From Streptomyces xanthochromogenes (GTDB taxonomy: Bacteria; Actinomycetota; Actinomycetes; Streptomycetales; Streptomycetaceae): a stretch of 64,000 nucleotides of DNA. The DNA is taken from contig NZ_BMUZ01000009.1 of assembly GCF_014650455.1 (NCBI RefSeq), positions 1 through 64,000 on the forward strand. The letters are read 5' to 3'. Position numbers and translations under genes: made by a program. Below the pieces are notes generated by a model. The model saw only the letters and a list, made by a program, of their open reading frames with translations. It was not told where the DNA came from and ran no database searches. Below, one piece after another: positions 7,447-16,682 of this stretch. The stretch's first letter is position 1. The number at the start of each line of letters is the position of its first letter.

Positions 7447-9744
7447 ATGCTCTTCCAGTCCGCTCGCGACATGATCGGGCACACCCCGCTAGTGCGCCTC
7501 GCGCTCGACGTACCCGACGGCACCGAGGTGTACGCGAAGCTGGAACTCGCCAACCCGTTCGCCATGAAGGACCGGGTGGCCAAGAGCATGGTGGAGGAGG
7601 CTCTCCGCACCGGGGCGCTCCAGCCCGGGGCTCCCATCGTGGAGAGCTCGTCCGGGACTTTGGCCCTCGGCGTGGCCCTGGTGGGGCGAACCCTGGGACA
7701 CCCGGTCCACATCGTGACCGATCCCAGGATCGATCCCATCACCCTGGCGAAACTGCGCGCCTTGGACGCACACGTCCATATGGTGGCGTCGATGACGGGC
7801 CAGGGCTGGCAGTCCGCCAGACTGGAACGTCTCTCCGAGTTGCTACGGGACCTGCCCGGGGCCTTCTGGCCGCGTCAGTACACCAACCCGGACAACCCGC
7901 GCGCCTACCGGGCACTCGTGCGGGAATTGATCGATGACCTCGCAACCGTCGACGTCCTGGTGGGTGCGGTCGGTTCGGGCGGCTCCCTGTGCGGTTCGAC
8001 CCGGGAGTTGCGCAAGACCTTCCCGAGCCTGCGATCCGTCGGCGTCGACTGCGTCGGGAGCGCGCTGTTCGAGCAGCCGGACTTTCCCCGCCGGCTGCAG
8101 AGCGGCCTGGGCAACAGCCTGTCCCCGAACAATCTGGACCGCGACGTCATCGACGAGGTGCACTGGCTCAATGATCACGAGGCATTTGCCGCGACCAGGG
8201 CTCTGGTGCGGGAACAGGGCATCTTCGCGGGCAACACGTCCGGCTCGGTGTACCGCGTCCTGACCGAGATCGCCACGCGCGCGACGCCGGGCAGCCGCAT
8301 CGTCGGCATCTTCCCCGACCGGGGCGATCGCTACGTCGACACCGTCTACAGCGACGAGTACTGGGCCGAACAGCGCGTGCGTGACCTCCCTCTGGCCACC
8401 GAGCCCGGACTCGTCGCATACGGCACCGCGGTGACCCAATGGTCGCGTGCGGCTCTTCCGCGGGCCGACAAGGGCGGCAAGTACCTGATCTTCGTCGAGT
8501 CCAACACGAGCGGCACGGGAATGGACGCGCTGCGCACCGCGCGCGAACTGGGGCTGCGTCCGGTGCTGATCACCGGTAGGCCCGAGCGGTATGCCGGACT
8601 CGACGAGACCGGCAGCGAGATCGTCGTCTGCGACACGAACTCGCCCGCGGAGCTGCGCACCGTGATCCAGGAGCGCTTCCCCCGCCAGAGCATCGCCGGG
8701 CTCACCACCACCAGCGACTTCTACGTACCCGTCACCGCGGAGCTGACCGAGTGGCTCGACCTGCCCGGCAACTCGGCCGACGCGGTCGCCGCCTGCCGGA
8801 ACAAGGACGTGACCCGCGGTGTCCTTTGGGCTGCGGGAATCGGTCAGCCCGACTACGCCGTGGTCACTGACGTCGACGAGGTCGCCAAGGCCGTCGCCGA
8901 AACGGGCCTGCCCTGTGTGGTCAAGCCGTCCGACGACTCGGGCTCGAACAACGTCAAGCTGTGCGCCGACGTCGACGAGGCCAGGGAAATGGTCTCGCGC
9001 ATCCTCGCGGTGCGCACGAACGTCCGCGGCCAGGCGGCCGCGCGGACCGTGCTGGTGGAGGAGTTCGTCCAGGGCGACGAGTACAGCGTGGAGACGTTCA
9101 CCCACGACGGCGTGACCACGTGCATCGGTGTGACCGCCAAGTCCGTGACGGCCGGGCCCCACTTCGTCGAGACCGGGCACGTCTTCCCCGCTCCGCTGCC
9201 CACCGGCGCCGCGGCCGAGTTGGCCGAGACCGTGATCGCCGCACTCGATGCGGTGGGGTGGCGCTCGGGCCCCGCCCACACCGAAGTCAAGCTCACCGCG
9301 AGCGGTCCACGCATCCTGGAGATCAACCCGCGACTGGCAGGTGGCATGATCCCCGAGCTGATCCGGCAGGCGATCGGTGCCGATCTGCTGGAGCAGCAAC
9401 TCCGCGCCGCGACGGGCCTGCCGGTGGACCTCACGGCCACGCGCGAGGGTTACGCCGCGATCCGGTTCCTGTTGTCGGACCGTGCGGGCGTGCTGAGCGG
9501 CGTGGAGGGCGTCGAGGAGGCGTCGGCCACACCCGGTGTCACCAAAGTTGCCGTGTCGGCGCGCTCTGGAACCGCGGTGGAACCGGCCGAGAATGCCTAC
9601 GGGCGCATCGGCCACCTCATCGCCGCGGGCGATACCGCCGCCATGGTCACACGGACGCTCGATGCAGCGCATGACCGCATGCGCATATGTGTCGACACCA
9701 AGCCGCCCCACGACGGGAGTTGCGGTGATCGACCTGCGCGGTGA
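7447..9744 (+). CDS. Cysteine-synthase-like PLP enzyme fused to ATP-grasp ligase
   Basis: A 765-residue two-domain protein. Residues 1-330 are a fold-type II PLP enzyme of the cysteine synthase family (NPFAMKDR with PLP lysine near 41; ESSSGT substrate loop; GAVGSGGSLCG phosphate-binding loop). Residues from about 340 are an ATP-grasp ligase (pre-ATP-grasp start KYLIFVESNTSGTGM, VVKPSDDSGSNN, VEEFVQGDEYSVE, and the Mg-binding EINPRLAGG). The PLP half should perform beta-replacement on an O-phospho amino acid with an amine donor such as aspartate, feeding the lyase at 5008. The ATP-grasp half would form an amide or similar bond from a carboxylate; its substrate is unknown. ATG 7447 has AGAGGA seven bases upstream; GTG 7441 is too close to it. 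Stand-alone cysteine synthase homologues are about 310 residues, so the fusion is notable. Confidence 0.9.
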   Translation: MLFQSARDMIGHTPLVRLALDVPDGTEVYAKLELANPFAMKDRVAKSMVEEALRTGALQPGAPIVESSSGTLALGVALVGRTLGHPVHIVTDPRIDPITLAKLRALDAHVHMVASMTGQGWQSARLERLSELLRDLPGAFWPRQYTNPDNPRAYRALVRELIDDLATVDVLVGAVGSGGSLCGSTRELRKTFPSLRSVGVDCVGSALFEQPDFPRRLQSGLGNSLSPNNLDRDVIDEVHWLNDHEAFAATRALVREQGIFAGNTSGSVYRVLTEIATRATPGSRIVGIFPDRGDRYVDTVYSDEYWAEQRVRDLPLATEPGLVAYGTAVTQWSRAALPRADKGGKYLIFVESNTSGTGMDALRTARELGLRPVLITGRPERYAGLDETGSEIVVCDTNSPAELRTVIQERFPRQSIAGLTTTSDFYVPVTAELTEWLDLPGNSADAVAACRNKDVTRGVLWAAGIGQPDYAVVTDVDEVAKAVAETGLPCVVKPSDDSGSNNVKLCADVDEAREMVSRILAVRTNVRGQAAARTVLVEEFVQGDEYSVETFTHDGVTTCIGVTAKSVTAGPHFVETGHVFPAPLPTGAAAELAETVIAALDAVGWRSGPAHTEVKLTASGPRILEINPRLAGGMIPELIRQAIGADLLEQQLRAATGLPVDLTATREGYAAIRFLLSDRAGVLSGVEGVEEASATPGVTKVAVSARSGTAVEPAENAYGRIGHLIAAGDTAAMVTRTLDAAHDRMRICVDTKPPHDGSCGDRPAR

Positions 9745-9775
9745 CATCCTTGCTCCGCCCGCGGAGGGGTCGTAG
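9725..9775 (+). pseudogene. Sixteen-residue coupled frame resembling a threonine aldolase N-terminus
   Basis: A GTG at 9725 inside the end of the preceding gene has GGGAG five bases upstream and opens a 16-codon frame, VIDLRGDILAPPAEGS, ending at TAG 9773-9775. The start resembles the conserved N-terminus of PLP-dependent threonine aldolases (IDLRSDTVTxPT). It could be the stub of a deleted fifth biosynthetic gene or a chance resemblance; no continuation was found in the other frames before the exporter gene. Confidence 0.3.
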
Positions 9776-9873
9776 CAGGGCAGTGAGCGAGACGCCGTGG
9801 CGCGCACCCGCGTGACACCCCGACAGTCGCGAGCCGGGCGCCCAGCCCGGCGACAGCCGCTGTGCAGATCGTC

Positions 9874-9909
9874 ACCGGCACGGCTGTCCCGAGGGACGGT
9901 CGTGCCGGT
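9874..9909. terminator. Hairpin between convergent biosynthetic operon and exporter
   Basis: Nine-base perfect arms ACCGGCACG (9874-9882) and CGTGCCGGT (9901-9909) enclose a second inner pair GTCCC/GGGAC. A smaller hairpin (GCCGGGC/GCCCGGC, 9833-9851) precedes it. The position between two convergent genes fits a bidirectional rho-independent terminator, although there is no T-tract, as is common in streptomycetes. Confidence 0.6.
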
Positions 9910-9964
9910 CCGCTGCTGGTGCCGACCGTCGGCACGGCCTCCGACTCGTCCTTCGATCGCCGGG

Positions 9965-11194
9965 TCAGTGAACCGGCTGGGCCGAGGGCACGTTCTCCAC
10001 CGCACGAACGGATCGCGAACCGACCATCGCGGCCGTCGCGATCACGTGGATCGCCGCGCAGCCGAGCAGGGTCGCGGTGATCCCTGCGATCTGCGACAGC
10101 GGGCCGACCACGAGCTGGGCCAGTGGAACCGCGGCGATCGATCCGAGCATGTCGTAGGAGTAGACCCGCGCCAGCCGGTCCTCCGGGACGTGGTGCTGCA
10201 ATGACGTCTCCCACGCCACGCCGAACTGCTCAAGACACAGCCCCGCCACGAAAGCGGTGATCATGAGCAGCCACGGCTCCGGGTACACGGCGAGAGCCAA
10301 CGGCAGGCCCGCGAACGCCGCCACGCACGCCACGCCGAGCAGCAGCAGCCTGCGCACCTTGATTCGCAACGCGACGAAGGCACCGGCGACCATGCCCACG
10401 GTCTGAGCGGCCAGCACGAAGCCCCACGCCTCACGTCCGATCACGGTGTCCGCCATGACCGGGCCGAGGACCATCGTGCCGCCCGCATGTGCCGCGTTGA
10501 CGAAGACGAAAGCCACGACCACGCCCCAGATCCAGGTCCGCGAGACGAACTCCGTCCAGCCGACCCGCAGTTCGGACAGCACTCCCGGCCTGCGCCCGGC
10601 GGCGACCCCGGCCGCCGGTACACGTACGAACGAGAAGCACAGGCCCGCCAGGACGAACGACAGCGCGTCCGCCGCCAGGCCCCAGCCGGGGCCGGTGAAC
10701 GCGATCAGCATGCCGCCCAGCGAGGCGCCCGCGATCATCGACGAGTTCTGCCCGAGGCGCAGCAACGCGTTGGCGCGCTGACGCTGTTCGGCGGGCACCG
10801 TCTGCGGCGCGAGCGCCGAGGAGGCGGGGAACGAGAAGGCGCTCGACATGCCGTTCACGGCCGCAAGCACCACGAACGCCGGCACGGACACCGTCCCGGT
10901 CAGCACCAGGACGGCCAGAAGCCCCTGGCTGCCCGCCGACACCGCGGACGACCCCACGAGCACGAGCTGGCGGGGCAGCCGGTCCGCGACGACACCGCCC
11001 CACAGCAGGAACACCAAGTTCGCAAGCGAGCGCGCCGCCACCACGACACCGAGCGTCGTGACCGATTCCGTCACGTCCCGCACAGCGAATACGAGGGCGA
11101 TCTGCGCCATCGCGTTGCCGGCTATGGACGTCACGCGGGCACTGAGCAGCCAACGAAAATTCGGATACGCCAACGGCGCGAGTGATCCCCCCAT
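9965..11194 (-). CDS. MFS efflux transporter (DHA3/enterobactin-exporter-like)
   Basis: A 409-residue major facilitator with about 12 hydrophobic segments, beginning LAYPNFRWLLSARVTSIAGNAMAQIAL, which is typical of the DHA3 drug-efflux and siderophore-exporter group. The loop GGVVADRLPRQLVL between helices 2 and 3 is the family A-motif. It most likely exports the peptide made by the adjacent NRPS cluster, or protects the cell from it. I start it at ATG 11194, immediately before the first transmembrane segment. The frame is open to 11371 with another ATG at 11272, so an N-terminal extension cannot be excluded. It is convergent with the biosynthetic operon and divergent from recA. Confidence 0.85.
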   Translation of the reverse strand: MGGSLAPLAYPNFRWLLSARVTSIAGNAMAQIALVFAVRDVTESVTTLGVVVAARSLANLVFLLWGGVVADRLPRQLVLVGSSAVSAGSQGLLAVLVLTGTVSVPAFVVLAAVNGMSSAFSFPASSALAPQTVPAEQRQRANALLRLGQNSSMIAGASLGGMLIAFTGPGWGLAADALSFVLAGLCFSFVRVPAAGVAAGRRPGVLSELRVGWTEFVSRTWIWGVVVAFVFVNAAHAGGTMVLGPVMADTVIGREAWGFVLAAQTVGMVAGAFVALRIKVRRLLLLGVACVAAFAGLPLALAVYPEPWLLMITAFVAGLCLEQFGVAWETSLQHHVPEDRLARVYSYDMLGSIAAVPLAQLVVGPLSQIAGITATLLGCAAIHVIATAAMVGSRSVRAVENVPSAQPVH

Positions 11195-11377
11195 GAGCGG
11201 CACCGTACCAAGTGGGCAACTCCTCAAATCCTCGGGGGTTTGATCACCCCGGGGCTCGCATGTGACCGTCATCAGGGGTTCGTCGTCGCTCACGTGGCGC
11301 GATCTGCCGCCGGAGTCGTTGGGCGCGCACTCTGCCCCGCTCGCTCCGTTTTGGTACCGTTCATAGGACACGAAAAT

Positions 11378-11391
11378 CGATCGGATGTTCG
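11378..11391. promoter_or_regulatory. LexA (SOS) box upstream of recA
   Basis: CGATCGGATGTTCG matches 13 of 14 positions of the actinobacterial LexA consensus CGAAC-RNRY-GTTYG, with a single T for A in the left arm. It lies 93 bases before the recA ATG, where an SOS operator would be expected, and supports damage-inducible transcription of this recA copy. Confidence 0.75.
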
Positions 11392-11483
11392 TTTACTGGG
11401 ATCTCCGAGACGTCCGTTGTCGGTCTAGACGCTCACGTCCTCCGACGTGCGGCGCGCCACACAATCGGACCGGGTGAAAGCTC

Positions 11484-12560
<1,077 letters not shown>

Positions 12561-12996
12561 CGGGAACGGGTTGAGGCCCGGCCGGATCGGTCCTGCAACA
12601 GGCACGGCATCACGGCGTGCTCCTCGGACCGGTTACGCCCGCGCGCCCGCCCCTTGCCCGAGTGCGCTCGGGGGGCGGCTCGTCGAGGCCTGTGTTGCGC
12701 GGCTGATGCGGGAGCGTGAACTGCGTGAACAGACTGTTGCCTGCTGCGGCGGAAGGTCCCGGACCGTGGAGGTGGCGGCTAACGTCTGCGTCGGAGCAGT
12801 TCCGAGGAGCAACCGCCAACCGGAACACGGGCCCAGCCGCGTCGTCGGCAGCCGACGAGCCGGTTGAACCCGCCGCGTCGGCCGTCCCGTAGTGCCGCGG
12901 CGCCCGGCACCCCCGTGGCGTCCGCCGGTCCCGCACCGCACATCACCTTGTCCGCGGCCCTCCGCTGCCGCCGTCCCCCTCCTCGAAGGACCCCCG
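12561..12996. other. Intergenic region with terminator-like hairpins after recA
   Basis: About 436 bases with no recX and no convincing gene. CCCGAG-tgcg-CTCGGG at 12657-12672, flanked by GCCCC and GGGGGC, looks like the recA terminator. A second stem TCGTCGG-cag-CCGACGA lies at 12842-12858. The promoter of the next gene is presumably in the last 150 bases, and GAAGGA at 12985-12990 is its ribosome binding site. Confidence 0.5.
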
Positions 12997-14460
12997 ATGC
13001 CGTTCACCCTGCCCGCGGGCGGGCGCTTCGCCGCGCTCGCCTTCTCCCTCGCCGTGGCGTTGAGCGCCGCCGGTCTCGGCGGATCGCCCGCGGCTGCGGC
13101 GGATCCTGCCGCACAGTTCGGTCCGCAGCCGCCGCAGAATCCGGCCACCGCCGCCAGTGGCGCCGCGACCATGCACGGCGACAGCGCCTCCAGCGGGACC
13201 ACGCCCTACCAGGGGCCCGGGACAGCCCCCGTCAACTACTCCCGCACGGCGCTGGCTTCGGCCTGCCCGACCGTGGTCGTGGGCAGCGACGGCTACGTGA
13301 TCAGCCTGTGCACCACCATCTTCGGACAGACCCCGACCGTGCACCTGCTCGACCCCGCCACCGGAGCCGACCTCGCCTCGCTCGCCCTGCCCAAGGGCAG
13401 CCTCTTCGGCGGCGTCTACGCCTACCTCGACCACAACAACCGACTGGTCGCCGTCGACGGGAACAACAACCTCCTCCGCATCGGCCACCTCCGCACCGCG
13501 AACGGATGGGCCCTGCGCGTCGAGCAGTCCACACCCCTGGGTTCCGCCGTACCCGCAGGCGACAACATTGTCGGCCTGACGCCCGACTGGGACGGCAGGG
13601 TCTGGTTCGCCACCAGCGGCGGGGTGATCGGGACCGTCGACACCTCCACCGGTGCGGTCCACGGCATCAGCACCGGCGAGGGCGTCCAGAACAGCATCTC
13701 CACCGTCCCCGGCCACACCGCCGTCGCCACCGACCACGCCCTCTACCTCCTGTCGGCCGCCCCCGACGGCACGCCCACCATCAACTGGCGCGCCCCCTAC
13801 GACCGCGGCCCCGCACGGAAACCCGGTCAGCTCAGCTGGGGCACCGGCACCACCCCGAGCTTCTTCGGGCCCGGCAACGGCACCGAGTACGTCACCATCG
13901 TCGACAACGCCGACCCGCACGGAAACCTGCTCGTCTACCGGGCCGACGGCGGCCCGGACCCGATCTGCCGGATACCCGTGCTCACCCAGAACACCCGGAG
14001 CGGCACCGAGGACGCCGTCATCGCCTCCGGCCGCAGCGTCTTCGTCACCAACACCTACGGCTACCCGTACCCCGCCCTGCCCGAAGGCGCGCCGGCAAGC
14101 CGGCCCTCCTCCGCCGACTTCGACGGCGGCCTCACCCGCATCGACGTCAACGCCCAGGGAGCGGGCTGCGCGGTGGTGTGGAACAGCCCGGTGAGATCGG
14201 CCGGGTTGCCCCGGCTGTCGCTGGCCGACGGAAAGATCTACACGGTGTCGGTGACCGGACCGACCGGCAGCGCCGGACTGAACACCTTCGCCCAGTACCA
14301 CCACACCGTCATCGACCCGGCCACCGGCGCCCAACTCGGCAGCACCTACCTGGGCATCGGGCTCGTCTACAACCCGCTCCAGATGCGGGGCACGACCGCC
14401 CCGGACGGCACGCTCTACCAAGGCACCGAGACCGGAGTGGTCCGCATCTCCAAGCGCTGA
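12997..14460 (+). CDS. Secreted beta-propeller-like protein of unknown function
   Basis: A 487-residue protein with a clear Sec signal peptide: the N-terminus MPFTLPAGGRF, a hydrophobic ALAFSLAVALSAAGL core, then cleavage after PAAAA near residue 35. The mature part has repeated short blocks ending in motifs such as VWFATSGGVIGTVDTSTG and LLDPATGADLASLAL, the spacing and sequence of YVTN/SMP-30-type propeller blades. No catalytic residues are recognisable. ATG 12997 has GAAGGA six bases upstream; upstream in-frame codons are proline/arginine-rich and unlikely to be translated. It stands alone between recA and the HxlR regulator. Role unknown; an extracellular binding or lactonase-like function is possible but unsupported. 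Confidence 0.8.
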   Translation: MPFTLPAGGRFAALAFSLAVALSAAGLGGSPAAAADPAAQFGPQPPQNPATAASGAATMHGDSASSGTTPYQGPGTAPVNYSRTALASACPTVVVGSDGYVISLCTTIFGQTPTVHLLDPATGADLASLALPKGSLFGGVYAYLDHNNRLVAVDGNNNLLRIGHLRTANGWALRVEQSTPLGSAVPAGDNIVGLTPDWDGRVWFATSGGVIGTVDTSTGAVHGISTGEGVQNSISTVPGHTAVATDHALYLLSAAPDGTPTINWRAPYDRGPARKPGQLSWGTGTTPSFFGPGNGTEYVTIVDNADPHGNLLVYRADGGPDPICRIPVLTQNTRSGTEDAVIASGRSVFVTNTYGYPYPALPEGAPASRPSSADFDGGLTRIDVNAQGAGCAVVWNSPVRSAGLPRLSLADGKIYTVSVTGPTGSAGLNTFAQYHHTVIDPATGAQLGSTYLGIGLVYNPLQMRGTTAPDGTLYQGTETGVVRISKR

Positions 14461-14490
14461 CAAGAAGCACCCGGCGCGGAACGGGCCGGC

Positions 14491-14901
14491 CTATCCCCCG
14501 TCGCTCTCCCGGTCGGCGGCTTCGTTGGCGCGGTCGATCTCGGGCATGTGCTCCTCCGCCCAGCCGCGCAGCCCCGCGAGTGCGGTTTCCAGCGACAGCC
14601 CGAGTCCGGTGAGCCGGTAGAAGACCCGCGGCGGCACGGTCGGTTCGACCCGGCGGGACACCAGCCCGTCGCGGGTCAGGTTTCGCAGCGTCACGGACAG
14701 CATCTTCTGCGAGACGCCGGGCATCCGGCGCTTCAGCTCCGCGAAGCGCACCTCGTCCGGCGCGGCATCGGCGAGCGTCTTGACGGCCATGGACGTCCAC
14801 TTCGTACCGATGCGGTCCAGCAACTGCCGCGTAGGGCACTGGGGATCGAACAGATCGCCGCGCACTCCACGACCGGCGGCCCGGGCTCCTCGGGTGGTCA
14901 C
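14491..14901 (-). CDS. HxlR-family winged-helix transcriptional regulator
   Basis: A 136-residue HxlR/DUF24 regulator: CPTRQLLDRIGTKWTSMAVKTL is the characteristic N-terminal helix with its conserved cysteine, followed by the RFAELKRRMPGVSQKMLSVTLRNL recognition helices and a winged segment. Members respond to redox or electrophile stress or to small ligands. It starts at GTG 14901, divergent from the hydrolase at 15001, with an inverted repeat between them that is the obvious operator. The likely arrangement is autoregulation plus control of the hydrolase. Confidence 0.88.
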   Translation of the reverse strand: MTTRGARAAGRGVRGDLFDPQCPTRQLLDRIGTKWTSMAVKTLADAAPDEVRFAELKRRMPGVSQKMLSVTLRNLTRDGLVSRRVEPTVPPRVFYRLTGLGLSLETALAGLRGWAEEHMPEIDRANEAADRESDGG

Positions 14902-14950
14902 CTGTGGCTCACCACCTTCCCCGAAAGTGCCGTCTAGGAAGCGGCCGGAC

Positions 14951-14985
14951 GGTTACCTATCGTTCTGTGGTCACCAATGGTAACC
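14951..14985. promoter_or_regulatory. Inverted repeat, putative HxlR operator
   Basis: GGTTACC at 14951-14957 and its exact complement GGTAACC at 14979-14985 are separated by 21 bases, within the divergent promoter region of the HxlR gene and the hydrolase. A GGTCACC-like half-site lies between them. The location and symmetry fit an HxlR operator covering both promoters. Confidence 0.6.
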
Positions 14986-15000
14986 ACCCGGGAGCCCATC

Positions 15001-15858
15001 ATGTCCGCCACCGCCCCGCGCCAACTCCGCCGCATCACCACGAACGGCGTCCAGCTCAACGTCGCCATCGCCGGGGAGGGACCTGCGGTACTCCTCCTGC
15101 ACGGCTTCCCGCACACCTGGCGACTCTGGAGCGGCATCATGGACCGACTGGCCGGGCAGTACCGGGTCATCGCCCCGGACCTGCGGGGTCTCGGTGCCAG
15201 TACGCGAGCCGTCGAGGGGTACGACGCGAGCACCCTCGCCGCCGACGCCGAAGGCCTGCTCGACGCGCTCGGCGAACCCTCCGCCGCGCTGGTCGCCATC
15301 GACGCGGGCGCCGCCCCCGCCGTCCTCCTCGCGCTGCGCCGCCCCGGGCTCGTCCGGCGCCTGGTCGTGATGGAAGCGCTGCTCGGCCGCCTGCCCGGAG
15401 CAGAACACATGGTCGCGGGCGGCGCCCCGTGGTGGTTCGGATTCCACGCGGTCCCCGGCCTCGCCGAGACGGTCCTGGCCGGCAACGAGGCCCCCTACAT
15501 CGACTTCTTCCTCGACGCGGGGACGCTCGGGCGCGGCGTACCCGACGACATCCGTGCGGCCTTCCTCCACGCGTACACCGGGAGCGAGGCCCTGCGCTGC
15601 GCGTTCTCCCACTACCGGGCCCTGCCCAGCAGCGCGCAGCAGATCCAGGACGCCGTCGCGACGGCTCGACTGACCGTGCCCACCATGGCCGTCGGCTCCC
15701 ATCCCGTCGGTACCGGGCTCGAACGCCAACTCCGTCCCATCGCGGACGACCTGGTCGGACACCACCTCCAGGACTGCGGCCACATCATCCCCCTCGACCG
15801 CCCCGACGCTTTGGTCGCGCTGCTTGCTCCCTTCCTCGCCGCCGACCTGACGAAGTGA
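15001..15858 (+). CDS. Alpha/beta-hydrolase, epoxide-hydrolase-like
   Basis: A 285-residue alpha/beta-hydrolase. The oxyanion segment LLLHGFPHTWRLW (about 36-48) and DLRGLGAST are typical of the epoxide hydrolase/haloalkane dehalogenase group. The nucleophile elbow reads AIDAGAAPA, with aspartate in place of serine, which fits an epoxide hydrolase or dehalogenase rather than an esterase. The C-terminal CGHIIPLDRPD supplies the catalytic histidine. ATG 15001 has GGGAG six bases upstream; an ATG at 14977 inside the operator is less likely. It is divergent from the HxlR regulator, which probably controls it. Confidence 0.85.
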   Translation: MSATAPRQLRRITTNGVQLNVAIAGEGPAVLLLHGFPHTWRLWSGIMDRLAGQYRVIAPDLRGLGASTRAVEGYDASTLAADAEGLLDALGEPSAALVAIDAGAAPAVLLALRRPGLVRRLVVMEALLGRLPGAEHMVAGGAPWWFGFHAVPGLAETVLAGNEAPYIDFFLDAGTLGRGVPDDIRAAFLHAYTGSEALRCAFSHYRALPSSAQQIQDAVATARLTVPTMAVGSHPVGTGLERQLRPIADDLVGHHLQDCGHIIPLDRPDALVALLAPFLAADLTK

Positions 15859-16125
15859 GCCGACGCGGAGCCGAAGGTTCACGACCGGTGGCTCCGACGT
15901 CCGGTTCAGCGGCTCGGGGAGGGCGGGCGTTGCTGGTCAACCCCTTGGCGCCCTGGCGTGCCGCGAGAAGGCCGGGGTCGGTCGCGTACTTCCCGCACGG
16001 AAGATGACGTGGACAGGCATAGATTGGTCAGTGAGGGCATATTAGGTGGAGACCGTTCGGGGACCCGTAGTGCGACGGTGGGATCTGAAGGGGATGTGCA
16101 CCAGCTCAGTGGGAGAGACGGCCAT

Positions 16126-16599
16126 ATGGACCGCGCGGGGTCTTCGGATGACGATTCTGTGCGTGTGCTCGCCCGGCAGGTGTCCGAAGCCGCCGAGGCA
16201 CTGATCGTGACCTGGAACGCCGCGGCACAAAGTGCGGTGCCACGCCTGTCCAGCCTTCAGCTGGAGGCCCTCCTGATTGCCCATCGGTCGCCGGGCATCA
16301 ATCTCACCGGCATGGCGGAACGCATAGGTGCCGCACCTCCCGCGGCCAGCAGGCTGTGCGACAGGCTGGAGGCGGCGGGGCTCCTTGAGCGTCGGCGCAC
16401 GTCGACCAATCGTCGTGAGATCGAGCTGAAGCTGACTCCGCACGGCCAGCACATGTTGGAGGCCTTGGCCGAGCGTCGGCTCGTCGCGATCAGCCAGGTT
16501 CTGCTGCAGGTGCCCGCAGCCCAGGGCGAGGCGCTCCTCGTCGGCCTGCGCGCCTTTACCGAGGCCGTCAACGTCGAGAAGACGATCCCCGAGCCCTGA
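16126..16599 (+). CDS. MarR-family regulator (copy 1 of a duplicated MarR/phosphatase module)
   Basis: A 157-residue MarR protein with winged helix-turn-helix core: LTGMAERIGAAPPAASRLCDRLEAAGLLERR, wing around TSTNRREIELKLT, and flanking dimerisation helices. ATG 16126 has GGGAGAG eight bases upstream; the open frame extends further 5' but without coding features. It is convergent with a SpoIIE-type phosphatase at 16683. A paralogous MarR gene sits beside a paralogous phosphatase at 20701-22467, so the pair seems to have been duplicated as a unit. Regulatory target unknown. Confidence 0.85.
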   Translation: MDRAGSSDDDSVRVLARQVSEAAEALIVTWNAAAQSAVPRLSSLQLEALLIAHRSPGINLTGMAERIGAAPPAASRLCDRLEAAGLLERRRTSTNRREIELKLTPHGQHMLEALAERRLVAISQVLLQVPAAQGEALLVGLRAFTEAVNVEKTIPEP

Positions 16600-16682
16600 G
16601 GTCCCGGGTTCCCTTGGGGGCCTGTCGTCCTGCCGTCCTGAAAACGGTCAGCGGCGCTTTTTCGGTGTCGCGGCCGGACCGC

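Noticed and set aside
7843..10005. 720-codon antisense open frame opposite the PLP/ATP-grasp fusion
   Set aside because: Composition is that of a complementary shadow; the plus-strand protein has intact motifs for two enzymes throughout.
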